DNA of 64,000 bases from Branchiostoma floridae (GCF_000003815.2 NC_049980.1:4635386-4699385), one strand, 5' to 3'; numbered from the stretch's first letter, positions 44,882 to 55,745 are shown. The notes: a model not told the origin generated them from the letters alone. Made by a program: numbers and translations.

Positions 44882-47800
44882 CACACATACACACACACAC
44901 ACAAACACACACATCGGCAACATGGGCCATGGCCATACTGTACCTGTAGACAATACCGACCGTTCCACCTCCCATGGATGCCAACAGCGTTGCAGCAGCA
45001 GCCCTGGAGCGACATGGGGAATATTCGGTCAATCACACAGCGCTCTACAAAGGTAAGTAACGTCATTTGAAATTTTGTCAACATATTTGGATGTGGACAG
45101 GGCCCCGTTTCTAAACCCCTTGGGCCACAGACATCATTGCAGGGGGCTAGCCCACTGGTAATTACGAAGCTGGAATTTTGTATCGTGATGTCTATCTCTA
45201 CAATCAGTCATATGTTATACAAGGCACTGGTACTACTAGTATTACTGCACAGGACAATGTCATCAAAGTGTCCTAACCAAAAGTTCAATATTGCGTCCTT
45301 TGTACATGCATTAAGAGGCCAGTGATATATAGTACTATGTCGGCTTCATGGACTATCATCTCGATCAAACCAATGCCGCTCTAGTTTCCTCTCTTGTATA
45401 GGCAGCCTTTTTAGCTCGAAATCCTTAGAAAACTTACCTAGAGGAGAGTTTCCATTTCCCTCCAGTTATTCCGTATGTACTGCCACAGTTAAATCCCAGC
45501 CAACCCCACCTGTAAGGAATACAAAAAGAATGGGTAATTCAGTTTTTTTTCAAGTGGCAAACTCATTGGAGCAATAGACCGATTACATAGCACAAAACCT
45601 CTGTAAAAGCGTAGAAATACGAAGCAGGAATGCAGCAATGTAACTACTCTCTCCGTCTCTCTCTCTCTCGCTCTCTGTCTTCTTGTTTGTACATGTCTGT
45701 CTATTTCTCTCTGTGTGTCCATGGGCCAATTTTTCCCTTTCTAACAGCAAAGTTCGAAGACTCGATAGGATTGAGTATCATAATTGTTTTTCCTGGTCGT
45801 CTCAACGTTTTTTAAAAGAAATCATCATAATTGAATGGGGTAGGGAATTTCCCGACCAGCGTCGTAACCCCTGCTTCACCTATTGTATTGGGTCAGTTAG
45901 TCAAGCTTTCAGAAGCTCGATGTTTCTGACTTAGGGGGAAGAGATGCTGCCACAGCGAGCGTAGTTCAGGCTAGAAGTGGTCGATGGCCTTGCAGTGAGC
46001 AAACTCGTTAAAACAAAATTATCATTCTCTCAAGACACTAAATGGAACCATACTCCCCATAGCATGAACATGCCCAGTAGCGCGTTGGTCGGGTAGCCCA
46101 TCTTCGGTTCCTTGGTACCTGGTTTGAAGACACCGATTCGAGGCCCCATGAGTAAAGTAGCCACCAGTCCGTTCGTACCACCCAGGATGTGGACCACAGC
46201 CGACCCCGCGATGTCCAGAGCACCCATCTGGATACAGAAATTACAACTATATACAGTGAAACCTGCCTATATTGCGGTCACTCAAGGGACTAGAGAAATG
46301 CGTACATTATCGACAGGTGGTGAGAAAATGTTGATCAACTGACCACGAGCAATAGTTACACATAATTTTCAACACCCACCAATCTTTCTCACCAAGTAAT
46401 ATTGTCTCGATCGTCTCAATCGTCTCAAAATCCAACTGACCCTGCCAAAGTCAAATCTACCGAAAATGATTGATTGATATTGCCAGGTAAATTCGCCTGG
46501 TACCTGGCAAAATGACCCTGTCGTGAACTCCAAATCCTCGCAAACTACGATTTACAACCGGGCGTCGTATGGTCGTAATAGGCAGTGTTTCTGTACCTAC
46601 GGGACCGGAAATCATATGGCCGTGGCCGCATTGGACAGGTGGCCGCTATAGACTATTTCTTAATGCTTATGTCAATGGGAAAAATGCAAGGGACCGACAA
46701 AAAGTGACCGCAATGGCCAGGTGGTCGCTATGCAACGGTGGTCGCTAATACAGACATATATTCTATATAACAACGTTAACGTAAAGATGGAAGGCTTTCA
46801 GTGGCCTTCCGCCATCTTGAATCTGGGGGCCAGATGCCCTTGATGATAGCATAGCTTAACTTACCCTACCAGGACTGCTGTTATAGTTAGAGTAGAGGTA
46901 TGTACAAAGAATATAGACAAATATGTTTTGTATTATAGGTTTGTAAACATTTCAATTGATGTACCCCCAAGGGCAAAAAAATGGCATAGTTTAGTAGTCA
47001 CTCAGAACGCTTACTTGTAGCTAGTGTACCATAGGAATTGGAAATAAACAGAGTGATCTTTATTCCTACATAATATATATCTTATCTACATAATTCTATT
47101 TAGTACTGGACAAGGTCATCTGCTGGGAAAAGGCGTCCAGGAATATGTTAGGATTCGGAATAAGAGTTTTTCCTGGCTAATAACATATCGAGGAGACATT
47201 TCGTCCCGAGTACGGCAAAAGCACATTAGAGTTGTTGGGCTTGTCCTTTGTGCTGAATCGCCGTCAAACTCTACTGGACCTAGTGGTGCGTACCAAAACT
47301 CAATTTCAAGTTCAGGTCTGGATTCAGGTCCAGCAGTTCAGGTTCAGGTCAGGTTTAAGTCCGGACCTGAACCCATCATTGCATATTATGTGCAAATTTT
47401 AGGGGGAGGGGGGATGGTGCATATAAAACTGCATGTTAGCATGAATTGAAATGCAATGTGAAAAATACATGAAAATGATACACAGCCAGTGTAAACACGA
47501 GCTGTTTTTTTGTTGTTGTCTTTTTCCAGTGCAAATTTCATTGTCTATGGAAGGTTTTAGATGGTTTAGGAACAAAAAAAAGGGAATATAAGTGACAGAT
47601 AGCTTTTTGCAAGTCCGGACTTGGCTCCGGACATTTGGGATTTTTTTTCGACTTGGACCTAAAAAAATTTAGGTCCAATTCCAAGTCCGGGCTTTAGGTA
47701 CGCACCACTTAGTCTGGACCCAAACTGTTAGCCGAGATATTTCTATTACTACGTTAAGATGTCTCTCGTCCATGAATACTAAAATGCCGCCGGTAAGATG

Positions 47801-50003
47801 TCTACGGTAATACAGCCAACGAATAGGACTGGCTCTGTACAACGTTACAGTATGTAACGCTTGTTCACCTTTAACCGTGGGGTAACCTTTATCAGTTATA
47901 TTCAAAATAGCATTTAGTGATGTCAAGTCAATAGACTAATTTCAATCTGCAATGTTTTCAAAACATTACAGTTTAAAACCACTGTTCGGCCACCTTCTAT
48001 CCCTACATATATCCGTTACATCCTGTTTTTCAACGAATATAGGTTATCCCCCATTCAGACCGGCATTCGAACCAGCAACCGTCCAAAAGCAGGCTCCTGG
48101 CGTCAGCCATTGACTCACTCAAGTCAATTTCTCATTTATATGCCCACGAAAAATGCAGCCCAAACAACATAAGGCCACAATAAGTAAATTTTAGATATGA
48201 CATCAGCGCGCTCATCAATTTTCGCTTGATTTCAGAAAAAAATTCCTTTTCGGGGATGGTCAGATAAACCAAAATAGGCAAACATATTGTGTTGTAGCCT
48301 AATAATCATACTTGTATAAGTGACACTAGGGAGGAAGTCATGACTATAGCTGCAGAAGTGAAACTTGTTGGATAGTTGTAAAAGTGTCACCAATATGGAA
48401 GCCATAAATGTAGTTGCCAACTTAGTAAGTGAATTACCTGTCGACCACTAGTACCACTTTTACTACACTAGTTCACTTCTTTAATACAGGATTGAATGCC
48501 TTGTTAATTGTGATGCCACGTTTCGTCACTCTGGACAAATCTTGTAACGACGTTTATGGTGTCTATTTTGAAAATTTAGCCATTTTTTTTTTTTACCCAT
48601 CTTTTTTTTCTCGCCATCTCATTACTTTTTCACTATGCATACGATGTCATCCATAAAATTTACATGCTGTGGCCTAATAGACAAATATTCACCTGTTTTA
48701 GCCAGCCACCTTTGTACCACAGCCATCTAGACGGCAGTGCGTAGATGAGGGAGCTCACCAAAGAGAACACCACATACGCTTCCAACGTGGCTCTCTCCGC
48801 CATGGCGCCGCTCACGATCGTCGCAGACGTCGTCGCAAACGCCAGCTGAAAGAAGAAGCTAGAGAAGAGGAACCCCATGTCTTTCTCCGAGGCGTCCAAG
48901 AAGTAGTAGCCCACGCCGACGACGGAGTTTGAGCCGGGCTCGCTACCGAACCCCATGCCGTACCCGACCAGCCAGTACGTTAGCCCTCCGAAGAGGACAT
49001 CAACGGCATTCTTGAATATGATGTTGACCTCGTTCTTGATGGACACCTGGCAAGATTGTAGACGCAACAACACACCATGAAAACCAAAATCGACCCTGAC
49101 CTTCGTCTTCCCATTAACTACTCCCATACCAAATATCATTGCAATCCGTCCGGAGGTTCTACATCTTCAGTTATGCTACAACAAATATCCGGAAACACAA
49201 ACACAGTGACTGTGAGGCAGACAGGCAGAAAGAAGGACAAAGAGACACACAGACACACCAAAAGCAGTACCTCCATTTTTTCATGAATGCACAATCTCAG
49301 AAAGCCCAGTTTGTACAGTTAAGGTTACAGTTTTTGTTGTACTTTCCATCTATTAAAAGGAAACCCCTTTCTGTAGAGTAAAAATTAAGACAGACCTCAT
49401 GATAGATATACATGGTGTAACTGTAACAAGTCGTTTGCTACCAAACAACTTGTAACCACGACATGTCTGTAATGACAAACTGTGGATTATAGAAGCAGGA
49501 CATAGATGTGAATATGCAGATACAGATATAGATATAGAATCGCAATATATAATGTACATTGCATGCACCGACAGATGCAAGTAGGGATTCACGTCAGATA
49601 CGGATACACTCTCGGGTACAGAATTACAGGTCTAGATACAGTGTACATGCATAGGTACAAAGATATACTGGTATATATGGGTATACTGATACAGATCGAT
49701 ATACTGATACAGGGACATACAGTATACAGATATATGCATAAAGATAGAGATACAGGAATGGTGAAGATACAGGTACAGAATACAGAAACATTGAATCGAT
49801 AAAAACACCTGTCCAGATTCCAGTAGACTGAAGCCTGACTGCATGGTGAAGATAAAAATGGCGCTGGTCAGGATCCAAGTGGCGTCATCGCTGTCGATTT
49901 GCACGAAACCGCTGCTCGTTTCCACCCCTTGCGGAACGGACGTCCCCACCAGAGGCGACGTCGACTTGCTGGCGTTGGATAAAGACGTATAGTTGGCAGA
50001 CAT
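40025..50003 (-). CDS. Ammonium transporter, AMT/Mep type (9 exons, 570 aa)
   Basis: Exons in order: 49809-50003, 48693-49046, 46058-46227, 45438-45509, 44944-45003, 44058-44134, 41961-42173, 41201-41439, 40025-40357; sum 1,713 nt, phases agree. AMT hallmarks: DDATWILTSAIFIFTMQSGF (first membrane helix), FQLAFATTSATIVSGAMAER, D188 and H196 in ALDIAGSAVVHILGG, LGFNCGSTYG, H353 in VTVHVVGGVWGM; D188 corresponds to the conserved AmtB Asp, H196 and H353 to its pore twin histidines. EIIGADVCEH is the conserved start of the cytosolic tail, followed by a 110-residue C-terminal exon. It should conduct ammonium across the plasma membrane as a trimer. The family is AMT rather than Rh. Exon 3 ends at a GGGAGT sequence where GTGAGT is expected; all other introns are GT-AG. 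A 997-N gap lies in the intron between 44057 and 42174, but the coding sequence reads through without loss. Confidence 0.92.
40412..40525. mobile_element. Short MITE, GGTCACAT-type ends
   Basis: TACGGTCACATTTTC at the left and GAAATGTGACCGTGGCA at the right form imperfect inverted repeats about 110 bp apart. Related to the GGTCACAT MITEs that follow. In the last transporter intron. Confidence 0.55.
40733..40930. mobile_element. GC-ended MITE (GGTCACATTTCCAAACCGGGGCCCGG family), copy 1
   Basis: Left end TTAGGTCACCTTTCCAAAC, then GGGGGCCCGG; right end CCGGGCCCTGGTTTGG then AAATGTGACC. The centre (AAATATACTCAAACTATACC, TATTTTGATGTCCCTTA) also matches the copy at 55770. No ORF. Confidence 0.75.
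40934..41195. mobile_element. GC-ended MITE, copy 2 plus a duplicated right end
   Basis: CGTGACATTTGCAAACCGGG through GCCCGGCCGGG at the left, and GCCCGACCGGGCCCCGGTTT then GAAAATGTCACGTAAGCC at 41103-41143. A second right end, nearly identical, follows at 41163-41195, so either two copies abut or one end was duplicated. It ends 6 bp before the exon at 41201, placing MITE sequence directly at a splice donor. Confidence 0.7.
42250..42600 (+). repeat. Hammerhead-like repeat, family B, best copy (core 42477-42509)
   Basis: Core CTGAAGA, an A, a perfect GGTGAC/GTCACC stem with a short loop, then GAAACGTC; GCC and GGT can close the outer stem. It is preceded by CCTGCAGTACAATGTGAACC and followed by GCGTTGGTTGTGTAAAA and CTCTTTATT. 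The same tail occurs inverted at 42262-42300, so the unit has inverted ends. A family A-like tail begins near 42575. It lies in the transporter intron between exons 6 and 7. Penelope-like retroelement origin is a hypothesis. Confidence 0.6.
42910..43906. other. Assembly gap (997 N)
   Basis: 997 N inside the transporter intron between 44057 and 42174. The flanking exons join in phase, so no coding exon need be missing. ORFs reported across it are artefacts. Confidence 0.99.
44636..44915. repeat. (CA)n microsatellite with CGCACTTA interruptions
   Basis: CA dinucleotides interrupted at intervals by GCACTTACA and by CAAACA variants. It ends about 28 bp before the transporter exon at 44944. Confidence 0.96.
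46250..46770. repeat. Dispersed repeat with GGTGGCCGCTATA units
   Basis: It begins ATACAGTGAAACCTGCC-TAT-TTGCGGTCACT and ends with several GG(T/A)GGTCGCTATA and GACCGCAATGG phrases near 46620-46755. Such ends are typical of short non-autonomous elements; class unknown. In a transporter intron. Confidence 0.45.
47280..47713. mobile_element. Foldback element with AGTGGTGCGTACC ends
   Basis: AGTGGTGCGTACC near 47282 and its reverse complement GGTACGCACCACT near 47698-47710. The arms carry mirrored GGACCTGA/AAGTCCGGACTT-like phrases (CAGGTTCAGGTC left, GGACTTGG and GGTCCAATTCC right). Non-coding. Confidence 0.75.
47866..47960 (+). repeat. Dispersed repeat, copy 2 (GTTCACCTTTAACCGTGGG type)
   Basis: Matches the repeat at 6766-6900 (GTTCACCTTTA-CCG, GTCAAGTC-AT-GACT). 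The region 48000-48050 carries related sequence inverted (ATATATCCGTTACATCC, ATATAGGTTA), suggesting a palindromic unit. Confidence 0.5.
48060..48135 (-). repeat. Possible tRNA-derived SINE head
   Basis: On the minus strand GGTTGCTGGTTCGAATGCCGG contains a B-box-like GGTTCGAATGCC, with a weak A-box-like TGAGTCAATGGCTGAC about 35 nt upstream. It does not fold into a clean tRNA cloverleaf by eye, so a tRNA gene is not claimed. Confidence 0.35.
48195..48660 (+). repeat. Dispersed repeat of about 460 bp (second copy inverted at 54580-55030)
   Basis: TGACATCAGCGCGCTCATC at one end and GATGTCATCCATAAA at the other are partly inverted ends. Internal phrases AAGTGAAACTTGTTGGATAG, TATGGAAGCCATAAATGTAG and ACTACACTAGTTCA recur in reverse at 54770-54880. 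It ends about 30 bp before a transporter exon. Confidence 0.65.
49490..49800. repeat. Imperfect GATACA/GATATA simple repeat
   Basis: Degenerate hexamer array (GATACAGATATA, GGTATATATGGGTATACTGATACAG) in the first transporter intron, ending at the exon 1 donor (49808). ORFs within are low-complexity. Confidence 0.8.
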
Positions 50004-50260
50004 TGTCTTTGTGTCTGCTTGCCTTCTCTCTTTTAGTGTCCGCTATATGACCTGTCGAGGCGAAGCCACTTTTATGTCATATTCTATGTAACAACAGCGA
50101 ATCTAATGGAATACGTAGAAGATCACGACGTTACATAGAAACTCTAACAACATAGGCCCCGCCCTCTGCACTCGCCACGCACTGTTCACGTGATGTTCAC
50201 GTGCACAAACGCTATCCAAGATGGCGATTATCCGTGTCATGGCGTGAGATTAAATCATAC
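50004..50260 (-). promoter_or_regulatory. Candidate promoter region of the ammonium transporter
   Basis: Upstream of the ATG at 50003 lie two CACGTG E-boxes (50187-50192, 50198-50203) and, about 20 bp on, CAAGATGGCGAT, a YY1-like site. The region is locally GC-richer than its surroundings. No TATA box is obvious. The transcription start is not visible. Confidence 0.4.
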
Positions 50261-52900
50261 GTGGTCTTACTCAACATTGGGAGGGGCTGGCTTAAGTCGT
50301 AATCTTTTATTCACACTCGTTCCATTAGGCAAATCTTGTCACGAAAAAATTGATTTTTAATACTTGAGGTATATATGCGTATGAAATAACATTACAGGAA
50401 GAAAAAGTGTAATAACAAGTGTAACATGTACAATTTATGGCAACTTGTACATGCGTGGTGGGCAGTTAAACTATTCCTAATATCTAAAGAACGAACATAA
50501 TAATATTATTTATGACTATCACTAAAGAAAATCTAGCTAATATGCATGGCATTGCATGCTAATACTCTAAAATAGTATGCTGTATGTGCTTTAGTAACAT
50601 ATAAGTAAGTAACACTGTCTTGTTTTTCATAGAGCTGTATGTAAGTCGGCCAACATAGATATAAGAACAGGGCATGATTATGGGTATTCAAGCCAGTTCA
50701 GTTAAAATTTATTTTCAAATCAGCATTTCAGACATACTCATGTTTGCATTTAAAATGAAAGTTTACACATCTGTACATAATCCTGTTCATAAGAAAATAA
50801 CATCCCGACCTGCATTGAAATTTGAACATCATTTACGAAACAAAACAGCTCAATCACATAGTGTAGGTCGCTCAACATGATCTAGCCTGTACTGGTATCT
50901 TTTAGCTATGTCATTGGAGGACTTTCGTACTCGACATCGTGACAGTTGTAAGCTGGACAGAGATGTCTTGAGATTTATGGATAAAGCACCTAACTAATGC
51001 GGATTAAACTACCCTAATCACACAAATCTATCATAATCCTTACCTTACAGGGATTTGAAAACTCACGAAAAAATCCTTTTTTTACACGTGTAATTACATG
51101 CATTGGACTGTTCCAATTTATGGACAGTACTCACTTTCATGCACCGGTCGCTTTGCTACATCATTAGTTCGCTATGTGATTTCGCTATATAGTAGAAAAC
51201 TTCATTATGTATGTCGTTTGGCTACATGGCAAACCTTCTTTTGCTATATTTGGTTGTTATTTCACTGGGTAACATAGGTGATTGTAGGAAAGGGATTTCT
51301 GGAACTATTAGACTCTTTAGGGAAGTAATATCTTAATGTAGCGAAACGACTTCTACCATGTAGCGAAACGACTTATTCCATGTAACGAAATGACTTTTCA
51401 TGTACTGTATTGTAGTGAACTGACAATGTGCAAAGCTAACTGTACCCATACATATCAGTGAGTCTTATTTTACCAATGATTTGTATCTAATACTCCTGTT
51501 GTAAAAAGATCTCCCCTCTTCTGAAGTAAGGGTGGTACAGCCCAAATAGATCCATTTGCAAAACAACAATACTGAATTTTTGGTCGGATTTCCGGTGCTA
51601 ATGGCACATTCTAATCGATACAGATTGGGGATGATACTTCTAGTAATTAACAGATAAGGGATTATAATCAACGCGATGTTGAATAATAGGGAGGGTTTAG
51701 ACTATCATTTTTGAGAATTACATGACACAGATGCACGTCAACGCAATAAGTTTTCATAAGATTACTGTGCCTTTCGGAGAACTTTTGAAACATTTCAAAG
51801 GCAACATCTATTCTTCATTCGAAATGTTGAATGATACTCAGCAAGTGTTTTCTTAAATTTGTACACATTTTCTTGTTCATTCGTTCCAGATAGGGATGTT
51901 CCTGTGGCCCAACTGGTAGAAAAACTCATGAAACTCCTGGTGCCAATTAGTTGATAACTAGTAGATACTGGTTTAAGTCCCGTTGTCAGGATATATATCT
52001 GGATTGGGGCTACAACGGTCCCTTTCGGTAGGGGTACAACATTAATATTGGGCCTCCTGTTTTTGAAGAGATGTGCCCTTAGCTTTACAATACATAACAA
52101 AATGCCGACCCGCCGTATTTGCAAATACGTGGGCAATGTTTTGGGATTTGTAGGTGGTAAGTACCGCCTCCGTATACGAACTCGTAGGGAATACAACGGG
52201 TTTTGGAGCACGTAGACTCGCCGTTGACCATAATAAACGTGCAGGCAAAACTTTGTGTGTCATTGGGCTGCGGAATTCACCCCCCGTACGTGCCAGTACG
52301 GGTGACGTGGCTGTCCTGTACAGCCTGAACGTTTTCAGAAATACGTGGCGGACGTGGCCTCCAAAAAAACGTACGGTCAAATTGCACATACGTTGGGCTG
52401 TGCCCCTAGCTATATATATACTAGTTATAATCAAATTTTTAATACATGGCTATGACTTGATGTTCAATGTGCTTGTAGTAATGCTTATCGTAAATTTCGA
52501 AGAAGCGGAGTCTCATTGTAATATGTTGTATCCATATTAGAGTTCAAAAAAGTGTCACCTCTTTATATTTGTTGGGCTACTCTATCGCAAGGCTAAAATC
52601 TAGAGCTCATTTGGCTGGCTGCAGTTCTTTTTATCTGGAAGAATTTGGGCTACAGGAACAGAGAAACGCCCGACTTTCAATAGCTTCCATGTGATGGTTT
52701 TAAAACATGACCAGATGTGTCATGCTTCTTTTGACCCTGGAACTGGTACAAGGATCAACTTAATGATTGCCAAGAAAGTGTCCCCACATAAACTAGTCAA
52801 GAATCGCTTTCCCAGCTGTAGGAATGTTTCAACTTAAGATGTTAACATAAAATGTTCCAGATATTCCAAGATTTGAGAGCAGCTTAGCAGACTGAAGAAT
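50260..52900. other. Intergenic, no gene seen
   Basis: AT-rich at first, then a minisatellite-like stretch at 51150-51400 and a stretch with moderate ORFs on both strands (51795-52540) that show no domain and many interruptions. It probably contains old repeat sequence, but no family could be named. Confidence 0.5.
51150..51400. repeat. Inverted GTCGTTTCGCTACATGG minisatellite
   Basis: GTCGTTTGGCTACATGGCAA and TTCGCTA phrases in the first half are answered by repeated CCATGTAGCGAAACGACTT phrases in reverse orientation (51335-51395). The GTCGTTTCGC-ACA core is shared with the array at 10705. Confidence 0.6.
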
Positions 52901-52972
52901 TCAGGCTGTTTTCAACCACCGTCGAGGAAGCTACAAGCCCCAGTTTGATATTTCTTGAGATCATAAAGTACA

Positions 52973-53842
52973 ATGGCGAGTCAAGCTGCAGTAATTGTTG
53001 CTACACTTTCTGCACTGTTTTTGTTCTCTGCCTGCCTTGCGGTAGACTCAGGGGGTGAGGAAGGGTCATGTCCGAAGCAGATGGAAAACAGTAACGTCAA
53101 CAACATCACGGTGGTGGCTCCGCCCGGACCAAGGGGTGACACGGGACCACCGGGACCGAGGGGCGTCCGCGGGGAGAAGGGAGAGACGGGCCGTCCCGGG
53201 AAGCTCGGCCCACACGGCATGGAGGGCCAGAAGGGAGAGAAAGGAGCTCTGGGACAGAAAGGCAGCCAGGGGGCGGAAGGATTGGGCGGAGGAGCTGTGT
53301 ATATCCGGTGGGGACGGACATTTTGCGATGAGGGTACGGGTACGGTAACGGTGTACTCCGGGCTCGCCGGCGGGGCGCACTACAACAACAAGGGAGGAGG
53401 AAGCAACTACCAGTGCCTCCCTGCAGATCCGGAGTGGGGCCAGTACGAAGATGGGGTTCAGGGATCGAAGTCCCATATGTACGGTGCAGAGTACGAAATC
53501 AGCACAAACGTACCGTACGACAAGGCTACACTCCACAACCGTGACGTGCCATGCGCGGTTTGCTACAGTCTCTCCCGCCGCGCGCAGCTGATGATTCCCG
53601 CCCGTAAGACCTGCCCGGAAGGCTGGACGCGGGAGTACGGAGGCTACCTGATGGCGGCGTACTACAACCACCCCGGCCGTACGGAGTTTGTGTGCATGGA
53701 CGGGGAGCCCGAGGTCCGGCCAGGCGGAGAGGGGAGCGACAACGGTGCCTTATTCTACCTCACAGAGGCCCGCTGCGGCTCGCTGCCGTGCCCACCGTAC
53801 GTGGATGGGAGGGAGCTGGCATGTGTCGTGTGCACGAAATAG
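52973..53842 (+). CDS. Short-chain collagen (C4-like) protein 1, secreted, intronless
   Basis: 289 aa in one exon. Residues 1-23 are a signal peptide (cleavage likely after FSACLA). A short linker with the sequon NNIT follows, then about 17-18 Gly-X-Y triplets (roughly 51-105) starting GPRGDTGPPGPRGVRGEKG, then a Cys-rich C-terminal domain (YIRWGRTFCDEG, GGGSNYQCLP, YGAEY, DVPCAVC, LMIPARKTCPEGW, ARCGSLPCPPYV, CVVCTK). This C-domain is the one of sponge short-chain collagen C4/spongin-type proteins. It should trimerise and act in the extracellular matrix or secretions; the triplet region contains an RGD. The start is supported by the signal peptide and by the paralogues. It lies tail-to-tail with gene 2. 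Confidence 0.9.
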   Translation: MASQAAVIVATLSALFLFSACLAVDSGGEEGSCPKQMENSNVNNITVVAPPGPRGDTGPPGPRGVRGEKGETGRPGKLGPHGMEGQKGEKGALGQKGSQGAEGLGGGAVYIRWGRTFCDEGTGTVTVYSGLAGGAHYNNKGGGSNYQCLPADPEWGQYEDGVQGSKSHMYGAEYEISTNVPYDKATLHNRDVPCAVCYSLSRRAQLMIPARKTCPEGWTREYGGYLMAAYYNHPGRTEFVCMDGEPEVRPGGEGSDNGALFYLTEARCGSLPCPPYVDGRELACVVCTK

Positions 53843-53861
53843 ACTCACGAAATAGAATGTC

Positions 53862-53904
53862 CACAGTCACGTGACACTGACGTAATGTAGCATCCGCCAT
53901 GTTG
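53862..53904 (+). promoter_or_regulatory. Conserved E-box/CRE/YY1-like composite after collagen gene 1
   Basis: GTCACGTGAC (53866-53875), TGACGTAA (53878-53885) and CCGCCATGTTG (53894-53904) follow one another 20-60 nt after the stop codon. All four paralogues keep this arrangement. It lies in the presumed 3' UTR; a regulatory role is inferred from motif likeness only. Confidence 0.4.
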
Positions 53905-54339
53905 TGGCGGGAAAGACACGAGCGAAGTCATGATGTGATGCTCCAAGGCAAGATGACAGCTTTTTGTCTCTTACCAATGTCTATATATCATTATACATTG
54001 ATAAAGACTGATTTTCATCTTAGATTTGTCCCATTCAACAGCATAATTGTACGTATATTACGTTAGTGCAAGCCCAAATATGAAAAAGGAAGGTCATGTC
54101 TTACCCTACACCATAAAGCTTTTTGGAGAGTAATCCACAAAAGTCCACAGCAAACAGGCTATTTACAGGTGATAACTGTAGATTGGTCTTCTTCATGCGT
54201 CCTAGTATGTCAATATTATGTACTATTAGATATCTTTAAGTTCAATAATGTGACAAGTAACGACGGCTTATTCTATGACAACAAAAGACTAGGACTATTC
54301 AGAGATGAAAACTGAAAGGGTAAAAGCAATATAAAAAAC

Positions 54340-54490
54340 ATTAAGAGGGTGAATATCTTGTTGGTGAAATAAACAGATGGAATCTAAGCCTTCTGTGTGT
54401 ATTTTTATTGTGTTATCTACACTGGTTTGTGCACTGCCCGGGAGTTTTGGCTATCGCTTTCTGGCTTCTATATATATATTCCTGGACTGT
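54340..54490 (+). repeat. Collagen-cluster 3' segment, copy 1
   Basis: TAAGAGGGTGAATATC, GTGAAATAAACAGATGGAA, TGTGTATTTTTATTGTGTT and TATCGCTTTC. The same block occurs inverted at 60520-60660 below gene 4, and in part at 55440-55510 below gene 2. It contains the AATAAA used as a candidate polyadenylation signal (54368-54373). Its position relative to each stop codon is similar once a later insertion is discounted. Confidence 0.7.
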
Positions 54491-54579
54491 GTCCAAATAT
54501 CAAGTGTGAACGCTGATTGAGGTACACCATTCGTGTCCCGAACGAGGGTTGTTTTAGTATAGTAACGCCACAACAAGTA

Positions 54580-55030
54580 AACTTTATGGATTGTATCCTA
54601 TGCATGATGAAAAAAAAGAAGAAAAAAAACAAGATGCCGTAAAAAAACTTTTTAAAAAAGATTTTTTTTTTAAAATAGGCAACATAGACTTCGTAACAAG
54701 ACTTGAAGTGACAACGCGTGGCATCGCAATTAACAAGGCATTCATTCCTGTATCAAAGAATTGAACTAGTGTAGTAAAAGTGATACTAGTGTGGTACGCG
54801 GGTATCACTTGCCAAGTTAGCAACTACATTCATGGCTTCCATATCGGTGGCACTTTTACAACTATCCAACAAGTTTCACTTCTGCAACAATAGTCATGGC
54901 TATCTCAGTAGTGTAACTTTTAAAACTATGATTAGTAGGCTACAACACAACATGTTTACCTATTCTGGTCTATTTGACCATCCCCGAAGAGGAACAATTT
55001 TTTTTTCTGAATTCAGGCGAAAATGATGTG
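54580..55030 (-). repeat. Dispersed repeat, second long copy (inverted relative to 48195-48660)
   Basis: Reverse complement of the 48195-48660 repeat over most of its length: CTTGTTAATTGC, ACTAGTGTAGTAAAAGTG, TACATTCATGGCTTCCATA, TTGTAGCCTA-type phrases. Non-coding. Confidence 0.65.
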
Positions 55031-55379
55031 ATGCAAAGCGGGGTCTCACCATATATTTACTGGAGAGTTCTAGGCGCAGTTCTCCCTCCTCCACTACATT
55101 AAACTAAGCCTTAGCTCAAGAGAGCTACGAATGTATTTATTACCTGGAAGGCTGATTCATTGGTTTGAATCACACTTTTTAGGAAGGGGTCGCGTTCCAG
55201 TCTTTTCGGAGAGGGTGTCATTTGTAGTAAAACTCTTACACTCCTATGAATACACCTGAGGTCAATAAGGCTTACAGACCACAATTTGGTCATTCTTCTG
55301 GCATTTGGAAGTTACATAAATATGGACATCGTTGAATATAAATTATGCAAATTAGGATCCCAAAAATACACACACACAC

Positions 55380-55411
<32 letters not shown>

Positions 55412-55669
55412 GAATACCCCGTAACTTGTAGGCAACACAATTAAAATACACACGAAATACTTAGGTTCCATCTGTTTATTTCACCTATTCACCCTCTTAA
55501 TGATATCTATATTTCCCTTTATACCCTTCCAGTTTCCATCTCTAAATAGTACTAGTCTTTTGTTATAATACAATAAGCAGCACGTTGAGATGCTCGCCAC
55601 GTTTTTTTTATACGTCGATGAAGATTAAACATATTGGTAATAAGATAAGCCAAAAAGGAGTTACTCAAG

Positions 55670-55745
55670 CAACTGGATATGATTTTGGGAACGGTCAAGC
55701 GTTTCAACTACCATCCGCTAGTTTTCGTCAGTGACACTGATATCT
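55670..55745 (-). repeat. Hammerhead-like repeat, family A, minus strand (core 55698-55731)
   Basis: Read on the minus strand: GTCA, CTGACGA, an A, an AACTA/TAGTT stem, GAAACGCT, TGAC. GTCA/TGAC gives a four-pair outer stem. The stem II bases differ from the other family A copies but still pair. The cleavage-site triplet is changed (GCT for GTC). Confidence 0.5.

Noticed and set aside
48060-48135. tRNA gene on the minus strand
   Set aside because: B-box-like sequence present, but acceptor and anticodon stems do not form; kept only as a possible SINE.
51795-52540. ORFs of 128-138 codons on both strands
   Set aside because: Overlapping in opposite frames without domain or splice context; probably old repeat DNA.
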